The notes beneath the pieces were generated by a model, which saw nothing but the letters and a program-made list of their open reading frames with translations, did not search any database and was not told the DNA's origin. Positions 25,510 through 34,163 of a stretch of DNA of 39,012 nt are shown here, piece after piece. The position numbers and the translations under genes were made by a program. Location of the stretch: positions 1-39,012 of the forward strand of contig PWLA01000051.1 of NCBI GenBank assembly GCA_003559555.1. The letters run 5' to 3'. How positions within the stretch are numbered: the stretch's first letter is position 1; each line of letters starts with the position of its first letter. This DNA comes from Gemmatimonadota bacterium (GTDB lineage: Bacteria; Gemmatimonadota; Gemmatimonadetes; Longimicrobiales; Gaopeijiaceae).

Positions 25510-25702
25510 AGCGTACTAAGATCCCACGGGCTCCACGAGGAGACAACCCCCGAAACCCCGGCTCTGGAGTGCCTTTCGATCCTCCATTCTGCGGGGTTCT
25601 CTCGGTTCGAATTCACACCCTCGCGGGCCCCATCATGCGACAAGACCCCCGTAGAGGGCGGAAGGTCCGGCGCGGGGCGTCAAAGGGACCAGCCCATGGG
25701 CG

Positions 25703-27838
25703 CTACCCGGTTCGCCAGGCGTGGTACCGCTCGATCCAGCGGAGGACGCCCTCGGGCGCATGGGCTTTCTTCCATTCGCCGGCCACCGACTTGTTGGCCT
25801 CGGCCAGCGTCGGGTACGGATGAATCGTGCCCAGGATCTTGTTCAGCCCGATTCCGTGCTTCATGGCCAGGGTGAACTGGGTGATGAGGTCACCGGCATG
25901 GGGTCCCACCACCGTGGCGCCCAGGATCCGGTCCTTGCCCGGCACGGTGAGCACCTTCACGAACCCGTGGGCCGCCTCCTCCGTAATGGCCCGGTCCTGG
26001 TCCTTCAGGTCGTAGGTGGTGGTCTCGTACTCCTTCTCCTTCTCCACCGCCTCCGCCTCGCTCAGCCCCACCCGGGCCACCTCCGGATCGGTATAGGTGG
26101 CGTGGGGGAGCATGGAGTAATCCACTTTGAACCGCTTGAAGGGATTGGTGAAAAGCGAGTTCACCGCAGCGTGCCATGCCTGGTGCGACGCGGCGTGGGT
26201 GAACTGGTAGGGCCCTACGCAATCTCCGGCGGCGTAAATGGTGGGGACCCGGGTCTGCAGGTAGCGGTTGGTGTCGATCCGTCCGTTCTTCACCTCCACA
26301 CCCACCTCCTCCAGGCCGAAGCCCTCCACCCGGGCCTGCCGTCCCACCGCCACCAGGAGGGTGTCGAAGGGAATGTGAACGGTCTCGTCGCCATGCTCCG
26401 CCACAGCCAGCTTCTCTCCATCCTCCATCTGGAAGCCCGTCACCCGGTGGCTCGTCAGGAGCCGAACCCCGTCCTTCCGGAGGCGAGACTCGATGAGCTC
26501 CGACACCTCCGGATCCTCCATGTTCAGGACCCGGTCCAGCATCTCCACCTGGGTTACGTCGGCACCCAGGCGCTGGAAGGCCTGGGACAGCTCGCAGCCG
26601 ATGGGGCCGCCGCCCAGGACCAGGAGCCGGCCCGGATCCTCCCGGAGCGACCAGATGGTGTCGGACGTGTGGTAGCCCACATCCTCAAGGCCCGGAATGG
26701 GCGGAACGAAGGGTCGGGCGCCGGTGGCCACCACGATATGCCGGGTGGTGAGGGTTCGGCCGTCCACCTCCACCGACCAGGGGCCGGTGATCCGGGCCTC
26801 CCCCTTTATCACGTCCACGCCCAGCCCCTCGTAGCGCTCCACCGAATCGTGGGGTTCGATGGTAGCAATCACCCGCTGCACCCGTTCCATGACATCGGCC
26901 ATCTCCACCTCTGCCGACGCACTCCGAAATCCCAGCTCCTGGTGCCGCTGGACATCGGCCGCCAGCTTCGCGGAGCGGATGAGCGCCTTCGACGGAACGC
27001 ACCCGGTGTTCAGGCAGTCGCCGCCCATCTCGTTCTTCTCAATGAGGCTCACCTTCGCCTTCACCGCGGCGGCGATGTAGGCCGTCACCAGCCCGGCCGA
27101 GCCCGCGCCGATGACCACCAGGTTCCGGTCGAAGGACCGGGGCTTCTTCCACCCCTTGAGCACCTTTCGGCGCCGGATCAGCCCGGCAATCCAGCGAGCG
27201 ATGAACGGAAAGATCCCCAGGAGCACGAAGGCCCCGATGAGCTGGGGCGAGAGGATGGCGTCCAGGGAGTCGATCTGGGCGATCTGGGTGCCGGCGTTCA
27301 CGTAGACGATGGTTCCCGCCAGCATCCCCACCTGGCTCACGATGAAGTAGGTCACCGTCCTCATGGGCGTGAGCGCCATGACGAGGTTGATGACGAAGAA
27401 GGGAAAGGCCGGGACCAGGCGCAGGAGGAAGAGATAGAGGGCGCCGTCCCGCTTCACCCCCTCATTCACCGCCTTCAGGTAGCGACCGAAGCGCCGCTGC
27501 ACCACGTCCCGCAGGAGGAACCGGGCCACCAGGAAGGCCAGAGTGGCGCCGATGGTCGAGGCGAAGGAGACGATGACCGTCCCCCACAGGAGCCCGAAGA
27601 TGGCGCCGCCCACCAGCGTCATGATGGCGGCCCCCGGCAGCGACAGCGCCGCCATGACGATGTAGACCGCCGAGTAGATCCCTACCGTGAGCGCCGTGTT
27701 CTCACGGTAGAACGCGTCGATGGCCGCCTGCTGGCTCTGGAACCACTCCAGGTCGAAGTACTGCCCCAGGTCCAGGGCAAAGAAGGTGATGACGGCCGCC
27801 GCAATGACCACGACCACCGCGAGCTTCGAATATTTCAT
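25703..27838 (-). CDS. TVP38/DedA-type membrane domain fused to a flavin disulfide reductase
   Basis: 711 residues in two parts. Residues 1-225 are a TVP38/TMEM64 (VTT) membrane domain with helices near 5-24, 52-75, 78-105, 140-180 and 203-222 and the family motif RLVPAFPFFVINLV. Residues 238-711 are a class I pyridine nucleotide-disulfide oxidoreductase: FAD motif VVIGAGSAGL, redox pair Cys275/Cys280 in GGDCLNTGCVPSKAL, NAD(P)-binding LLVLGGGPIGCELS, FAD motif IYAAGDC, and the dimer-interface HPYPTLAEAN at 673-682. It resembles mercuric reductase or lipoamide dehydrogenase but lacks a heavy-metal-associated domain. Such fusions occur in other bacteria. The substrate is unknown; quinone or thiol redox at the membrane is possible. 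The ATG overlaps the zinc-ribbon gene (ATGA). Confidence 0.9.
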   Translation of the reverse strand: MKYSKLAVVVVIAAAVITFFALDLGQYFDLEWFQSQQAAIDAFYRENTALTVGIYSAVYIVMAALSLPGAAIMTLVGGAIFGLLWGTVIVSFASTIGATLAFLVARFLLRDVVQRRFGRYLKAVNEGVKRDGALYLFLLRLVPAFPFFVINLVMALTPMRTVTYFIVSQVGMLAGTIVYVNAGTQIAQIDSLDAILSPQLIGAFVLLGIFPFIARWIAGLIRRRKVLKGWKKPRSFDRNLVVIGAGSAGLVTAYIAAAVKAKVSLIEKNEMGGDCLNTGCVPSKALIRSAKLAADVQRHQELGFRSASAEVEMADVMERVQRVIATIEPHDSVERYEGLGVDVIKGEARITGPWSVEVDGRTLTTRHIVVATGARPFVPPIPGLEDVGYHTSDTIWSLREDPGRLLVLGGGPIGCELSQAFQRLGADVTQVEMLDRVLNMEDPEVSELIESRLRKDGVRLLTSHRVTGFQMEDGEKLAVAEHGDETVHIPFDTLLVAVGRQARVEGFGLEEVGVEVKNGRIDTNRYLQTRVPTIYAAGDCVGPYQFTHAASHQAWHAAVNSLFTNPFKRFKVDYSMLPHATYTDPEVARVGLSEAEAVEKEKEYETTTYDLKDQDRAITEEAAHGFVKVLTVPGKDRILGATVVGPHAGDLITQFTLAMKHGIGLNKILGTIHPYPTLAEANKSVAGEWKKAHAPEGVLRWIERYHAWRTG

Positions 27839-28242
27839 GTATGTGCTTCCCCTGGCTGCGATTCATGCGGGGCCCTGGCGGCGGGCCGGCATGCCCCCAC
27901 GTCCCCTTCCCCTGCGCTCCACCACCGTAATCCTCGAACCCCTGCCGGAGTTTCCACCTGGCGGTCTTCCGGCACATGTCCCCCGGGCTCCGGCACATGT
28001 CCCCCGGGCTCCGACACCTGCCTCCCGGCCTCGGCACCGTCCGAAACCCGAAGGACGGCCGCCTCCCCCTTGCCGGCAAAGGCCTGAAACAACGCCAGCA
28101 GCAGGGCCAACACGAAGAGAAGCGCCACGAGGGCCGCCGTCCAGCGGCGGACCGGAGACGGCACGCTCCGCCCGCATCCCGGACAGACCGAGGCGCTCTG
28201 ACTCAGCGCCCGCCCGCAGTGCTCGCACCGTTTGGTCCCCAT
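27835..28242 (-). CDS. Zinc-ribbon single-span membrane protein
   Basis: 135 residues. The N-terminus has paired CxxC motifs CEHCGRALSQSASVCPGCGR, a zinc ribbon, then a membrane helix near 33-53 (LVALLFVLALLLALF). The remainder is low-complexity and includes two exact seven-residue repeats EPGGHVP encoded by a tandem 21-bp DNA repeat. The ATG at 28242 is preceded by AAAGGGG at 8 bp and AGAGG directly upstream. Its stop overlaps the start of the TVP38-reductase fusion, so the two are coupled. Function unknown; zinc-ribbon/TM proteins of this design often act as small regulators or assembly factors, which is inference. Confidence 0.7.
   Translation of the reverse strand: MGTKRCEHCGRALSQSASVCPGCGRSVPSPVRRWTAALVALLFVLALLLALFQAFAGKGEAAVLRVSDGAEAGRQVSEPGGHVPEPGGHVPEDRQVETPAGVRGLRWWSAGEGDVGACRPAARAPHESQPGEAHT
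27969..28010. repeat. Tandem 21-bp repeat in the zinc-ribbon gene
   Basis: Two exact 21-bp units lie end to end (27969-27989 and 27990-28010), with a partial, altered third unit. They encode two EPGGHVP units in frame. Length is a multiple of three, so unit gain or loss keeps the frame. Confidence 0.85.
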
Positions 28243-28366
28243 CCTCTCAACCCCTTTCTCGAGCCATTCTCATAGGCACGCGCCTCTGGTGAACACACCC
28301 GATGTCGGCCCGGGGACCGACCCGGCTGCCGAGCGCCGCCCTCCCGCTTTTTTTTGCGGACGCTTC

Positions 28367-28395
28367 TTGTCCTTTCTCGCTGGCCCTTCTACTGT
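28367..28395 (+). promoter_or_regulatory. Candidate promoter of the symporter gene
   Basis: TTGTCC (28367-28372), a 17-bp spacer and TACTGT (28390-28395) give a plausible sigma-70 promoter. The start would be near 28402, about 44 nt before the chosen ATG at 28446. The divergent zinc-ribbon gene starts at 28242. Confidence 0.4.
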
Positions 28396-28445
28396 CTGTG
28401 CTGTTCAAGCGGAAACCAACCGACCCCCTCAGCCTCGAGTACGGT

Positions 28446-30161
28446 ATGCTAGAAGGCATCACTCAGGTAGTCGACACCATCGAAGACATCGTCTGGAACT
28501 GGGGGATCCCCGTGGGGGACGAGAGCATCCCCTTCGTGGTGATCCTGCTCCTGGGCGCCGGGCTTTACTTCACCCTACGCCTCGGGTTCATCCAGTTCCG
28601 CCGCCTGGGCCACGGCTTCGCAGTGGTCTCGGGCAAGTACGACCATCCGGACGACCCTGGCGACGTCTCCCACTTCCAGGCCCTGAGCACGGCGCTCTCC
28701 GCCACCGTGGGGATCGGTAACATCGCCGGTGTGGCCCTGGCCATCCACTGGGGCGGTCCCGGCGCCCTCTTCTGGATGTGGGTCACGGGGGTGCTGGGCA
28801 TGGCCACCAAGTTCTCGGAGGTGACCCTTTCCCAGAAGTTCAGGAACGTGAAGGAGCCCGATCCGGAGCGGCCCTGGGAGGGGATGGTGGCCGGGGGCCC
28901 CATGTACTACATCGAGCGGGGGCTGGGCCAGGCATGGAAACCCATGGCCGTCATGTTCGCGGTCTTTCTGGCCGCCGTGGCCCTCTTCACCGGAAACGGG
29001 GTGCAGGCCAACACGGTGGCCGACGTCTTCCGGGACGAGTTCGGGATCGCCCCGTGGATCGCCGGAGTCACCACCGCCACGATCATCGGCATGGTCATCA
29101 TCGGCGGGATCAGCCGGATCGGTAAGGTGACCGGGATCCTGGCCCCTGCCATGGCGGGGCTCTACGTGGCCGCAGCGCTGGTCATCCTCATTATCCACTG
29201 GGACCAGGTCCTTCCCAGCCTGGCCCTCATCTTCACCGAGGCCTTCAACCCCTCGGCAGGGGTGGCGGGAGCCGGTGTGGGCACCTTCCTCTTCACCATG
29301 CTCTGGGGGGTGAGGCGAGGCCTCTTCTCGAACGAAGCGGGGCAGGGCTCGAGCCCCATCGCCCACGCCGCGGCCAAGACCGAGGAACCGGTGGAAGAGG
29401 GGATGGTGGCCATGCTCGGGCCCTTCATCGACACCATCGTCATCTGCTCCATGACGGCCATGGTCATCATCATCACATCGTCGTGGGACGACCAGATCCC
29501 CACGGACCTGAATCTCTCGGCCGGCGCCATCTCCTACGTGGCCGAACGGGAGGACGGCCGCTTCCAGTTCTTCCAGAGCTCCCCCGACGAGATCGTGGTG
29601 GAGGAGGGTGCGCCGGTGGCCACCGACGTGGGTGACGTGCGCCTCGCCTGGCACGAAGTGGCGGTAGACCACTTCTACACCGATCCGGACCACACCCAGG
29701 CCTTCTCCGGGATCATCTATCCGGGCGACAACCTGGCCATCTCCGACGACGGGGTGGAGTACGCGGTCCTGTACGGAAACGCAGTGACGAACGGAGCACC
29801 CCTCACCATGCTGGGATTCCGGCGAGGGCTGCCCGGTGACTGGGGTCACTACATCGTGCTCCTCACTGTGCTCCTGTTCGCCATCTCCACCGCCATCGCA
29901 TGGAGCTATTACGGCGATCGGTGCGCCTTCTACCTCTTCGGTCCCCAGGCGGTGCTGCCCTACAAGCTCCTCTTCGTGCTGATGCACTTCGTGGGGGCGG
30001 TGAGCCCGCTGATCCTGGCATGGACCATCGGGGACATCCTCCTGGGACTGGTGATCATTCCGAACCTCATCGCCGTGGTCTTCCTCACCGGCAAGGTGAA
30101 GGAGACCGCCGACTCCTACTTCGAGCGCAGGCCCTGGTTGAAGGCGGGACAGAGGGAATAG
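28446..30161 (+). CDS. Sodium:alanine (AGCS) family symporter
   Basis: 571 residues from the ATG at 28446; an upstream in-frame start would add a stretch unlike the family. AGCS carriers import alanine or glycine with sodium. Family signatures are ALSATVGIGNIAGVALAIHW, GPGALFWMWVTGVLGMATKF, LFSNEAGQGSSPIAHAAA and FAISTAIAWSYYGDR. About 10-11 membrane helices are apparent. Between the helix ending near residue 345 and the next conserved helix near 468 lies a soluble segment of about 110 residues, rich in Asp, Glu and aromatic residues, where compact AGCS proteins have a short loop. A strong terminator follows at 30226-30265. Confidence 0.92.
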   Translation: MLEGITQVVDTIEDIVWNWGIPVGDESIPFVVILLLGAGLYFTLRLGFIQFRRLGHGFAVVSGKYDHPDDPGDVSHFQALSTALSATVGIGNIAGVALAIHWGGPGALFWMWVTGVLGMATKFSEVTLSQKFRNVKEPDPERPWEGMVAGGPMYYIERGLGQAWKPMAVMFAVFLAAVALFTGNGVQANTVADVFRDEFGIAPWIAGVTTATIIGMVIIGGISRIGKVTGILAPAMAGLYVAAALVILIIHWDQVLPSLALIFTEAFNPSAGVAGAGVGTFLFTMLWGVRRGLFSNEAGQGSSPIAHAAAKTEEPVEEGMVAMLGPFIDTIVICSMTAMVIIITSSWDDQIPTDLNLSAGAISYVAEREDGRFQFFQSSPDEIVVEEGAPVATDVGDVRLAWHEVAVDHFYTDPDHTQAFSGIIYPGDNLAISDDGVEYAVLYGNAVTNGAPLTMLGFRRGLPGDWGHYIVLLTVLLFAISTAIAWSYYGDRCAFYLFGPQAVLPYKLLFVLMHFVGAVSPLILAWTIGDILLGLVIIPNLIAVVFLTGKVKETADSYFERRPWLKAGQRE

Positions 30162-30225
30162 GAGGCCGCCGGGAATGGCGGCGAAGAAGCCGCCGGGAAG
30201 ACCCCGCCGAGGGTGGTGCGGGCAC

Positions 30226-30265
30226 GACCCCGCCCGGAGTCCGAATTCGGGCTCCGGGCGGGGTC
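30226..30265 (+). terminator. Strong terminator after the symporter gene
   Basis: GACCCCGCCCGGAG (30226-30239) and CTCCGGGCGGGGTC (30252-30265) form a perfect 14-bp stem, followed by TCGTT. The loop contains the palindrome CCGAATTCGG. It lies 65 bp after the symporter stop and before the convergent membrane-protein gene, and may act in both directions. Confidence 0.75.
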
Positions 30266-30353
30266 TCGTTCGTGGGGCGGGCCGGAGGTCGGCAATGCAC
30301 GCGGCGGTGAGCCCCGCGACGCCCTCCGCCGCGGGACTCCCCCCGTGTGTCAA

Positions 30354-30998
30354 CTACCGGAACTCCACCTCCCGGATGAGGAGCCCGGTGGTGGACACCC
30401 GCACCTCGAACCGGGCGGGCCGGTCCACATCGATGTAGGTGGCCGACCCGTACTCGGTATCCACCAGGAGGGCCAGGAGGTGGTACTCCCGGGCCAGATG
30501 GAAGAGATCCAGGGGCTTGTCCTCCTTCAGGGAATGGACGGTTCGGGTCCGGGTCCGCTCGTCATCGATGTCTCGGTATCGGCCCGCCACCCGGTCCAGC
30601 TCGTAGTGGGTATGTAGTCCCAGAACGTTGACCAGGGGGTGCCACTTCAGGATGTGGGCGTCCACCAGGAGCTGGTCGCCGGCCACGGGAACCGTCTGGC
30701 TGCGACCGTCGGGAAAATCCACGAACGCCTGAAAGGCCTGGGGCCCTGTAGGCACGGTGGTCACCGTGGCGGCCACCTCCTCGTGGGTCAGGGCTTGGTA
30801 CCCCTGGGTGGACACTCCCAGGGTGCCCGCCAGCGCCGCCAGCGAAAGGAGGAGCGCTCCCGCACCTCCACTGCCCAGCGACCCGAACCAGGCACGGCGC
30901 CGCAGGGCCATCACTCCCACCACCAGCAGCATGAGGCTCAGGACGGCCAGGCCCCCGGCCACGTAGAAGAGAATCCCGCTTGTTGAGATGCCGCCCAT
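30354..30998 (-). CDS. Conserved membrane protein of unknown function
   Basis: 214 residues. Two hydrophobic helices at about 8-30 and 45-65 precede a soluble domain with SQTVPVAGDQLLVDAHILKW, LGLHTHYELDRVAGRYRDID and the C-terminal RFEVRVSTTGLLIREVEF. The soluble part probably lies outside the cytoplasm or faces the membrane surface. Proteins of this type have sometimes been labelled cation or multidrug efflux pumps without evidence; that label is not adopted. The ATG at 30998 is clear. It is monocistronic between the convergent symporter and the acyl-CoA dehydrogenase. Confidence 0.65.
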   Translation of the reverse strand: MGGISTSGILFYVAGGLAVLSLMLLVVGVMALRRRAWFGSLGSGGAGALLLSLAALAGTLGVSTQGYQALTHEEVAATVTTVPTGPQAFQAFVDFPDGRSQTVPVAGDQLLVDAHILKWHPLVNVLGLHTHYELDRVAGRYRDIDDERTRTRTVHSLKEDKPLDLFHLAREYHLLALLVDTEYGSATYIDVDRPARFEVRVSTTGLLIREVEFR

Positions 30999-31072
30999 GA
31001 GGTCGTCAGCTCCAGGTGAGAATGAGGAATCCGGGCACGCACTGCGGCCGGACCTCCGAAGGCTCGACTCCC

Positions 31073-31090
31073 GGTCCGAAGGCTCGGACC
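31073..31090 (-). other. Hairpin downstream of the acyl-CoA dehydrogenase gene
   Basis: GGTCCGA and TCGGACC pair (7 bp, loop AGGC) between the dehydrogenase stop and the next gene. TCCGAAGGCTCG occurs twice here. No T-run follows, so termination is uncertain. Confidence 0.4.
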
Positions 31091-31118
31091 TGGGCTGGCC
31101 TCCTTCAGCGCGCCCCTC

Positions 31119-33044
31119 CTACCCCGATGGCGACCGCCCTGCTCCCCCGTCCTTGACTTCCGTGGCGCTGTCCTGCACCCGGGCCAGCACCCCGTCGGCG
31201 AAGGCCTCCACCAGTCGGAACGCCCATCGGCGAAAGGGCACAGTGGCCGGATCCGGCGTCGGACCTCTCCGGCTTGTCTCGGGTGCCGGCCCGACGTCGT
31301 CTCCGGGGCCGTCCTCGGCTACAGGATCGGTCCTCTCGGCTGCGCGGCCGCCCTCGGCTGCAGGATCGGTCCGCTCGACTGCGGGGCCGGTCTCATGGCT
31401 TGCGGGACCCGTCTCCTCTGCTCGGCGTTCCTGGTGGGCCGCGCCCGAGAGGATTTTCCCCAGCTCGTGCGCCAGCTCTTGGGCCAGCGCCCTCGCCCCG
31501 GAACCGGCCGGCGCCGCGGCATCTTCCGCATCTTCCCCTTTCGAGCTCCCTGCCCCCAGCACCCGATGGACGAAGGCTTGGGGGTTCACGTCGAATCGCC
31601 GAAGATCCTTCAGGGCCTGGGTGAAGAGCACGTCGTGGGGGCCCTCCCAGATCTCCATGATCACCGCGTCCCGGTACAGCCGGGGGAGCAAAGAGAAACG
31701 CTCCTCGATCCCGTTTCCCCCCAGGAGGAGCATGGCCTCGTGGGTCATCCGGGTGGAGGTCATGGTGAGCACCGGCTTGCAGAGGCTCAGGAGGATCCGG
31801 AAATCCATGGCCGCCACCGGGTCCTCCTCAGCCGAATCTCCCTCCACCGGATCGCTGTCGACCGGATCGCCGCCCACCGAATCGCGCTCAACTGAAGTCC
31901 CATCCGACAACTCGAGGCCTGCCTGGCCCCCTTTCCCATCCGGCTCGTGCCGACCCCCCGCCCCCCGGGCCAGCTGCCAGAGGCGCAGGAGCTCCATGTA
32001 TGCCGCCAGCGCCCGGCGGGAGGCCTGGCGGATCCGCAAGAGCCGCTCGTCCACCAGGGGGAACTCGCGGAGGGGCCGACCGAAGGCCGTTCGGAAGTCG
32101 GCATACGTCGTGGCCACCCGCAGAGCCTGCCGGAGAGTCGATGCCGTGCTCTGCACGCAATAGAAGCGCGAGGTGGTGAGCACGTGCCGCACCAGGTTCG
32201 ACAGGCCTCGATCGAGCGGACCCACCGGCCAGGCCAGCGCCCCCTGAAAGGTCACTTCGGCAGTGGCCAGCTCCCGGGTGCCCAGCTTCTCCTTCAACCG
32301 GTCCACCGTGTGGCCGTTCCGCGGAGGGGCCTCCGGATCCAGATGGCTTGGCACCAGAAAGAGACCCACGCCCTCAGCACCCTCCGGCGCCCCCTCGGGT
32401 CGGGCCGTGACCAGGAAGTAGTCCGCATTCACGTTGGAGCAGAACCATTTCCGGCCGTGGAGTCGCCATTCACCGTCGTCGCGCCGGGCCTCCACCCGGT
32501 TGGCCGGCACGTCAGAGCCCCCCTGGATCTCCGTGACGAACTGGGCCCCGTGCCAGATCCGTTCCGGGGAGGAGTTCCGGATCCGCTGCACCGCCTCCCG
32601 ACACGGCTCACCGTCACCCAGCGCCTCCAGCGCCCGGACCATCCCGTCGGTGCACCCAAGGGAGCAGACCACCCCCGACTCCCCGTTCTGCCCGTAGAGG
32701 TACCCCTTGGCGTAGAAGACGAAAGGGTTGCCGTGCGGCGCGCCCAGTCCTTCCCTGCCGTGCACCTTCGCCAGAGCCTCCCGGGTGGCGTCGGGAAGGA
32801 GGATCCGATCCACTCGCCGGCCGTAGGCATCGTGCTGCTCGATCCGGGGAAGCCCGTCGGCCCGGGCCGAGCCTTCCGCCAGCTCCCGGAGCGGGCCTGC
32901 CACCTCGGCACCCCAGCGGGAAAGCCCGGCCGAATCGTAGGCGCCGGAGCCCAGATAGTGGTCCAGGAGTCGCCTCAGGAGGGGGTCGTCGTCGAACCAG
33001 TTGTCCGAGAGGTTTCCGATGAAGGGTTCGAAGGAGTAGTCCAT
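31119..33044 (-). CDS. AidB-like acyl-CoA dehydrogenase with low-complexity insertions
   Basis: 641 residues. The FAD acyl-CoA dehydrogenase fold is recognised by TEIQGGSDVPANRVEA, WRLHGRKWFCSNVNADYFLV, VDRLKEKLGTRELATAEVTF, TYADFRTAFGRPLREFPLV and MLLGGNGIEE. The first of these matches AidB, the alkylation-response flavoprotein. Two stretches are unusual: an Asp-rich insert near residues 380-412 made of five-residue units like DPVDS and DPVEG, and a Glu/Pro/Thr-rich C-terminal tract with TDP and AAE repeats. The core family has neither. The ATG at 33044 has GGGAGG 6 bp upstream. It may be a dehydrogenase or a DNA-protecting AidB relative; these cannot be told apart here. Confidence 0.85.
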   Translation of the reverse strand: MDYSFEPFIGNLSDNWFDDDPLLRRLLDHYLGSGAYDSAGLSRWGAEVAGPLRELAEGSARADGLPRIEQHDAYGRRVDRILLPDATREALAKVHGREGLGAPHGNPFVFYAKGYLYGQNGESGVVCSLGCTDGMVRALEALGDGEPCREAVQRIRNSSPERIWHGAQFVTEIQGGSDVPANRVEARRDDGEWRLHGRKWFCSNVNADYFLVTARPEGAPEGAEGVGLFLVPSHLDPEAPPRNGHTVDRLKEKLGTRELATAEVTFQGALAWPVGPLDRGLSNLVRHVLTTSRFYCVQSTASTLRQALRVATTYADFRTAFGRPLREFPLVDERLLRIRQASRRALAAYMELLRLWQLARGAGGRHEPDGKGGQAGLELSDGTSVERDSVGGDPVDSDPVEGDSAEEDPVAAMDFRILLSLCKPVLTMTSTRMTHEAMLLLGGNGIEERFSLLPRLYRDAVIMEIWEGPHDVLFTQALKDLRRFDVNPQAFVHRVLGAGSSKGEDAEDAAAPAGSGARALAQELAHELGKILSGAAHQERRAEETGPASHETGPAVERTDPAAEGGRAAERTDPVAEDGPGDDVGPAPETSRRGPTPDPATVPFRRWAFRLVEAFADGVLARVQDSATEVKDGGAGRSPSG

Positions 33045-33170
33045 GCTTCGCCTCCCGGGTTGAGCTCACGCGGCGCGCCGCCCCTGCGTCCCGCCGGCTG
33101 ATCATGTATCGTGGAAGCGGATCCGCAACAGTCCACCTCCCCCTTCCAGTGCAGCGACGGAGACCCGCGC

Positions 33171-34073
33171 ATGTGCCGCTTCACCTTCTACCGGGGCGAA
33201 TCCCTCCCCCTGAGTTCACTCATCACCGAGCCGGAGAACTCGCTCATTCACCAGAGCACCCACGCCCGGGAGCGAACCGAGCCCCTGAACGGCGATGGGT
33301 TCGGCGTGAGCTGGTACGTTCCCGGCAGCCACGAGCCGGGCCTCTTCCGGTCCATCAATCCGGCGTGGAGCAACCAGAACCTGCGGGCCCTGGCCCGGGT
33401 GGTGGAGAGCACCTGCATCCTGGCCCACGTCCGGGCGGCCTCCGAGGGACTCGATGTGACCGAGCCCAACTGTCATCCATTCGTCCGTGGCCGCCACTCC
33501 TTCATGCACAATGGGGAACTGGGGGGCTTTCGGAAGGTCCGCCGTCCCCTCCTGGCCACGCTCAGCGACCCCTCCTTCCACGCCATCCGGGGCACCACCG
33601 ACTCCGAGCTCCTCTTTGCCGTCTTCATGGACGAGCTGGCCAGGGAGGACCGCTCCACCGGATGCGAACCCATGTCCCGAGCCCTCCAGCGCACCGTGGA
33701 CCGGGCCATGGCACTGGTGGCGGAGTACGCGCCGGGCGCTCTCAGCCGCCTGAACCTCCTGGCCAGCGATGGCGAGACCGCGGTGGCCTGCCGCTTCTCG
33801 AACCTGGAGGCCGTCCGGGCCGAGAGTCTGTACGTAAGCCACGGTAAACGATACCAGTGCCGGAACGGGGTGTGCCGCATGGTGGACGACTCGGACATCG
33901 GCACCCGGGCCGCCCTGGTGAGCTCCGAGCCGCTCAGCGACGGCCAGATGTGGGAAATGATCCCCCGCAACCACTACGTCACCATCGACGACGTCCTGCA
34001 GGTTCAGATCCGGGCCATGGAGGAACCGGCTGAAGTACCGCAGGGCCGAGCCGACGGCACGTTCACCGGCTGA
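33171..34073 (+). CDS. Class II glutamine amidotransferase (YafJ/EgtC-like)
   Basis: 300 residues. The ATG at 33171 gives MCRFTFYRG, placing the catalytic Cys at position 2 as Ntn-type glutamine amidotransferases require after Met removal; GGAG lies 8 bp upstream. Other signatures are EPLNGDGFGVSWY, CILAHVRAAS, PNCHPFVRG and SFMHNGELGGF. It would hydrolyse glutamine or a gamma-glutamyl compound. No synthetase partner is adjacent, so it may be a stand-alone amidohydrolase like YafJ or EgtC. It is divergent to the AidB-like gene across a 126-bp gap. Confidence 0.9.
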   Translation: MCRFTFYRGESLPLSSLITEPENSLIHQSTHARERTEPLNGDGFGVSWYVPGSHEPGLFRSINPAWSNQNLRALARVVESTCILAHVRAASEGLDVTEPNCHPFVRGRHSFMHNGELGGFRKVRRPLLATLSDPSFHAIRGTTDSELLFAVFMDELAREDRSTGCEPMSRALQRTVDRAMALVAEYAPGALSRLNLLASDGETAVACRFSNLEAVRAESLYVSHGKRYQCRNGVCRMVDDSDIGTRAALVSSEPLSDGQMWEMIPRNHYVTIDDVLQVQIRAMEEPAEVPQGRADGTFTG

Positions 34074-34163
34074 CATCGACCGACTCCCCCGGCCGCCCCC
34101 AGTGGGGTCGCCGTCCGGGCCACGACCCGGGGTCTGCCGGGCCAGTGGTCGTTCCCCCGGCGT

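Noticed and set aside
27969-28010. CRISPR-like repeat
   Set aside because: There are only two directly adjacent units with no spacers, inside a coding frame.
25721-28087. 788-residue plus-strand frame opposite the TVP38-reductase gene
   Set aside because: It is antisense to a well-recognised enzyme, has a His/Gly/Asp composition typical of GC-rich shadows, and no motifs.
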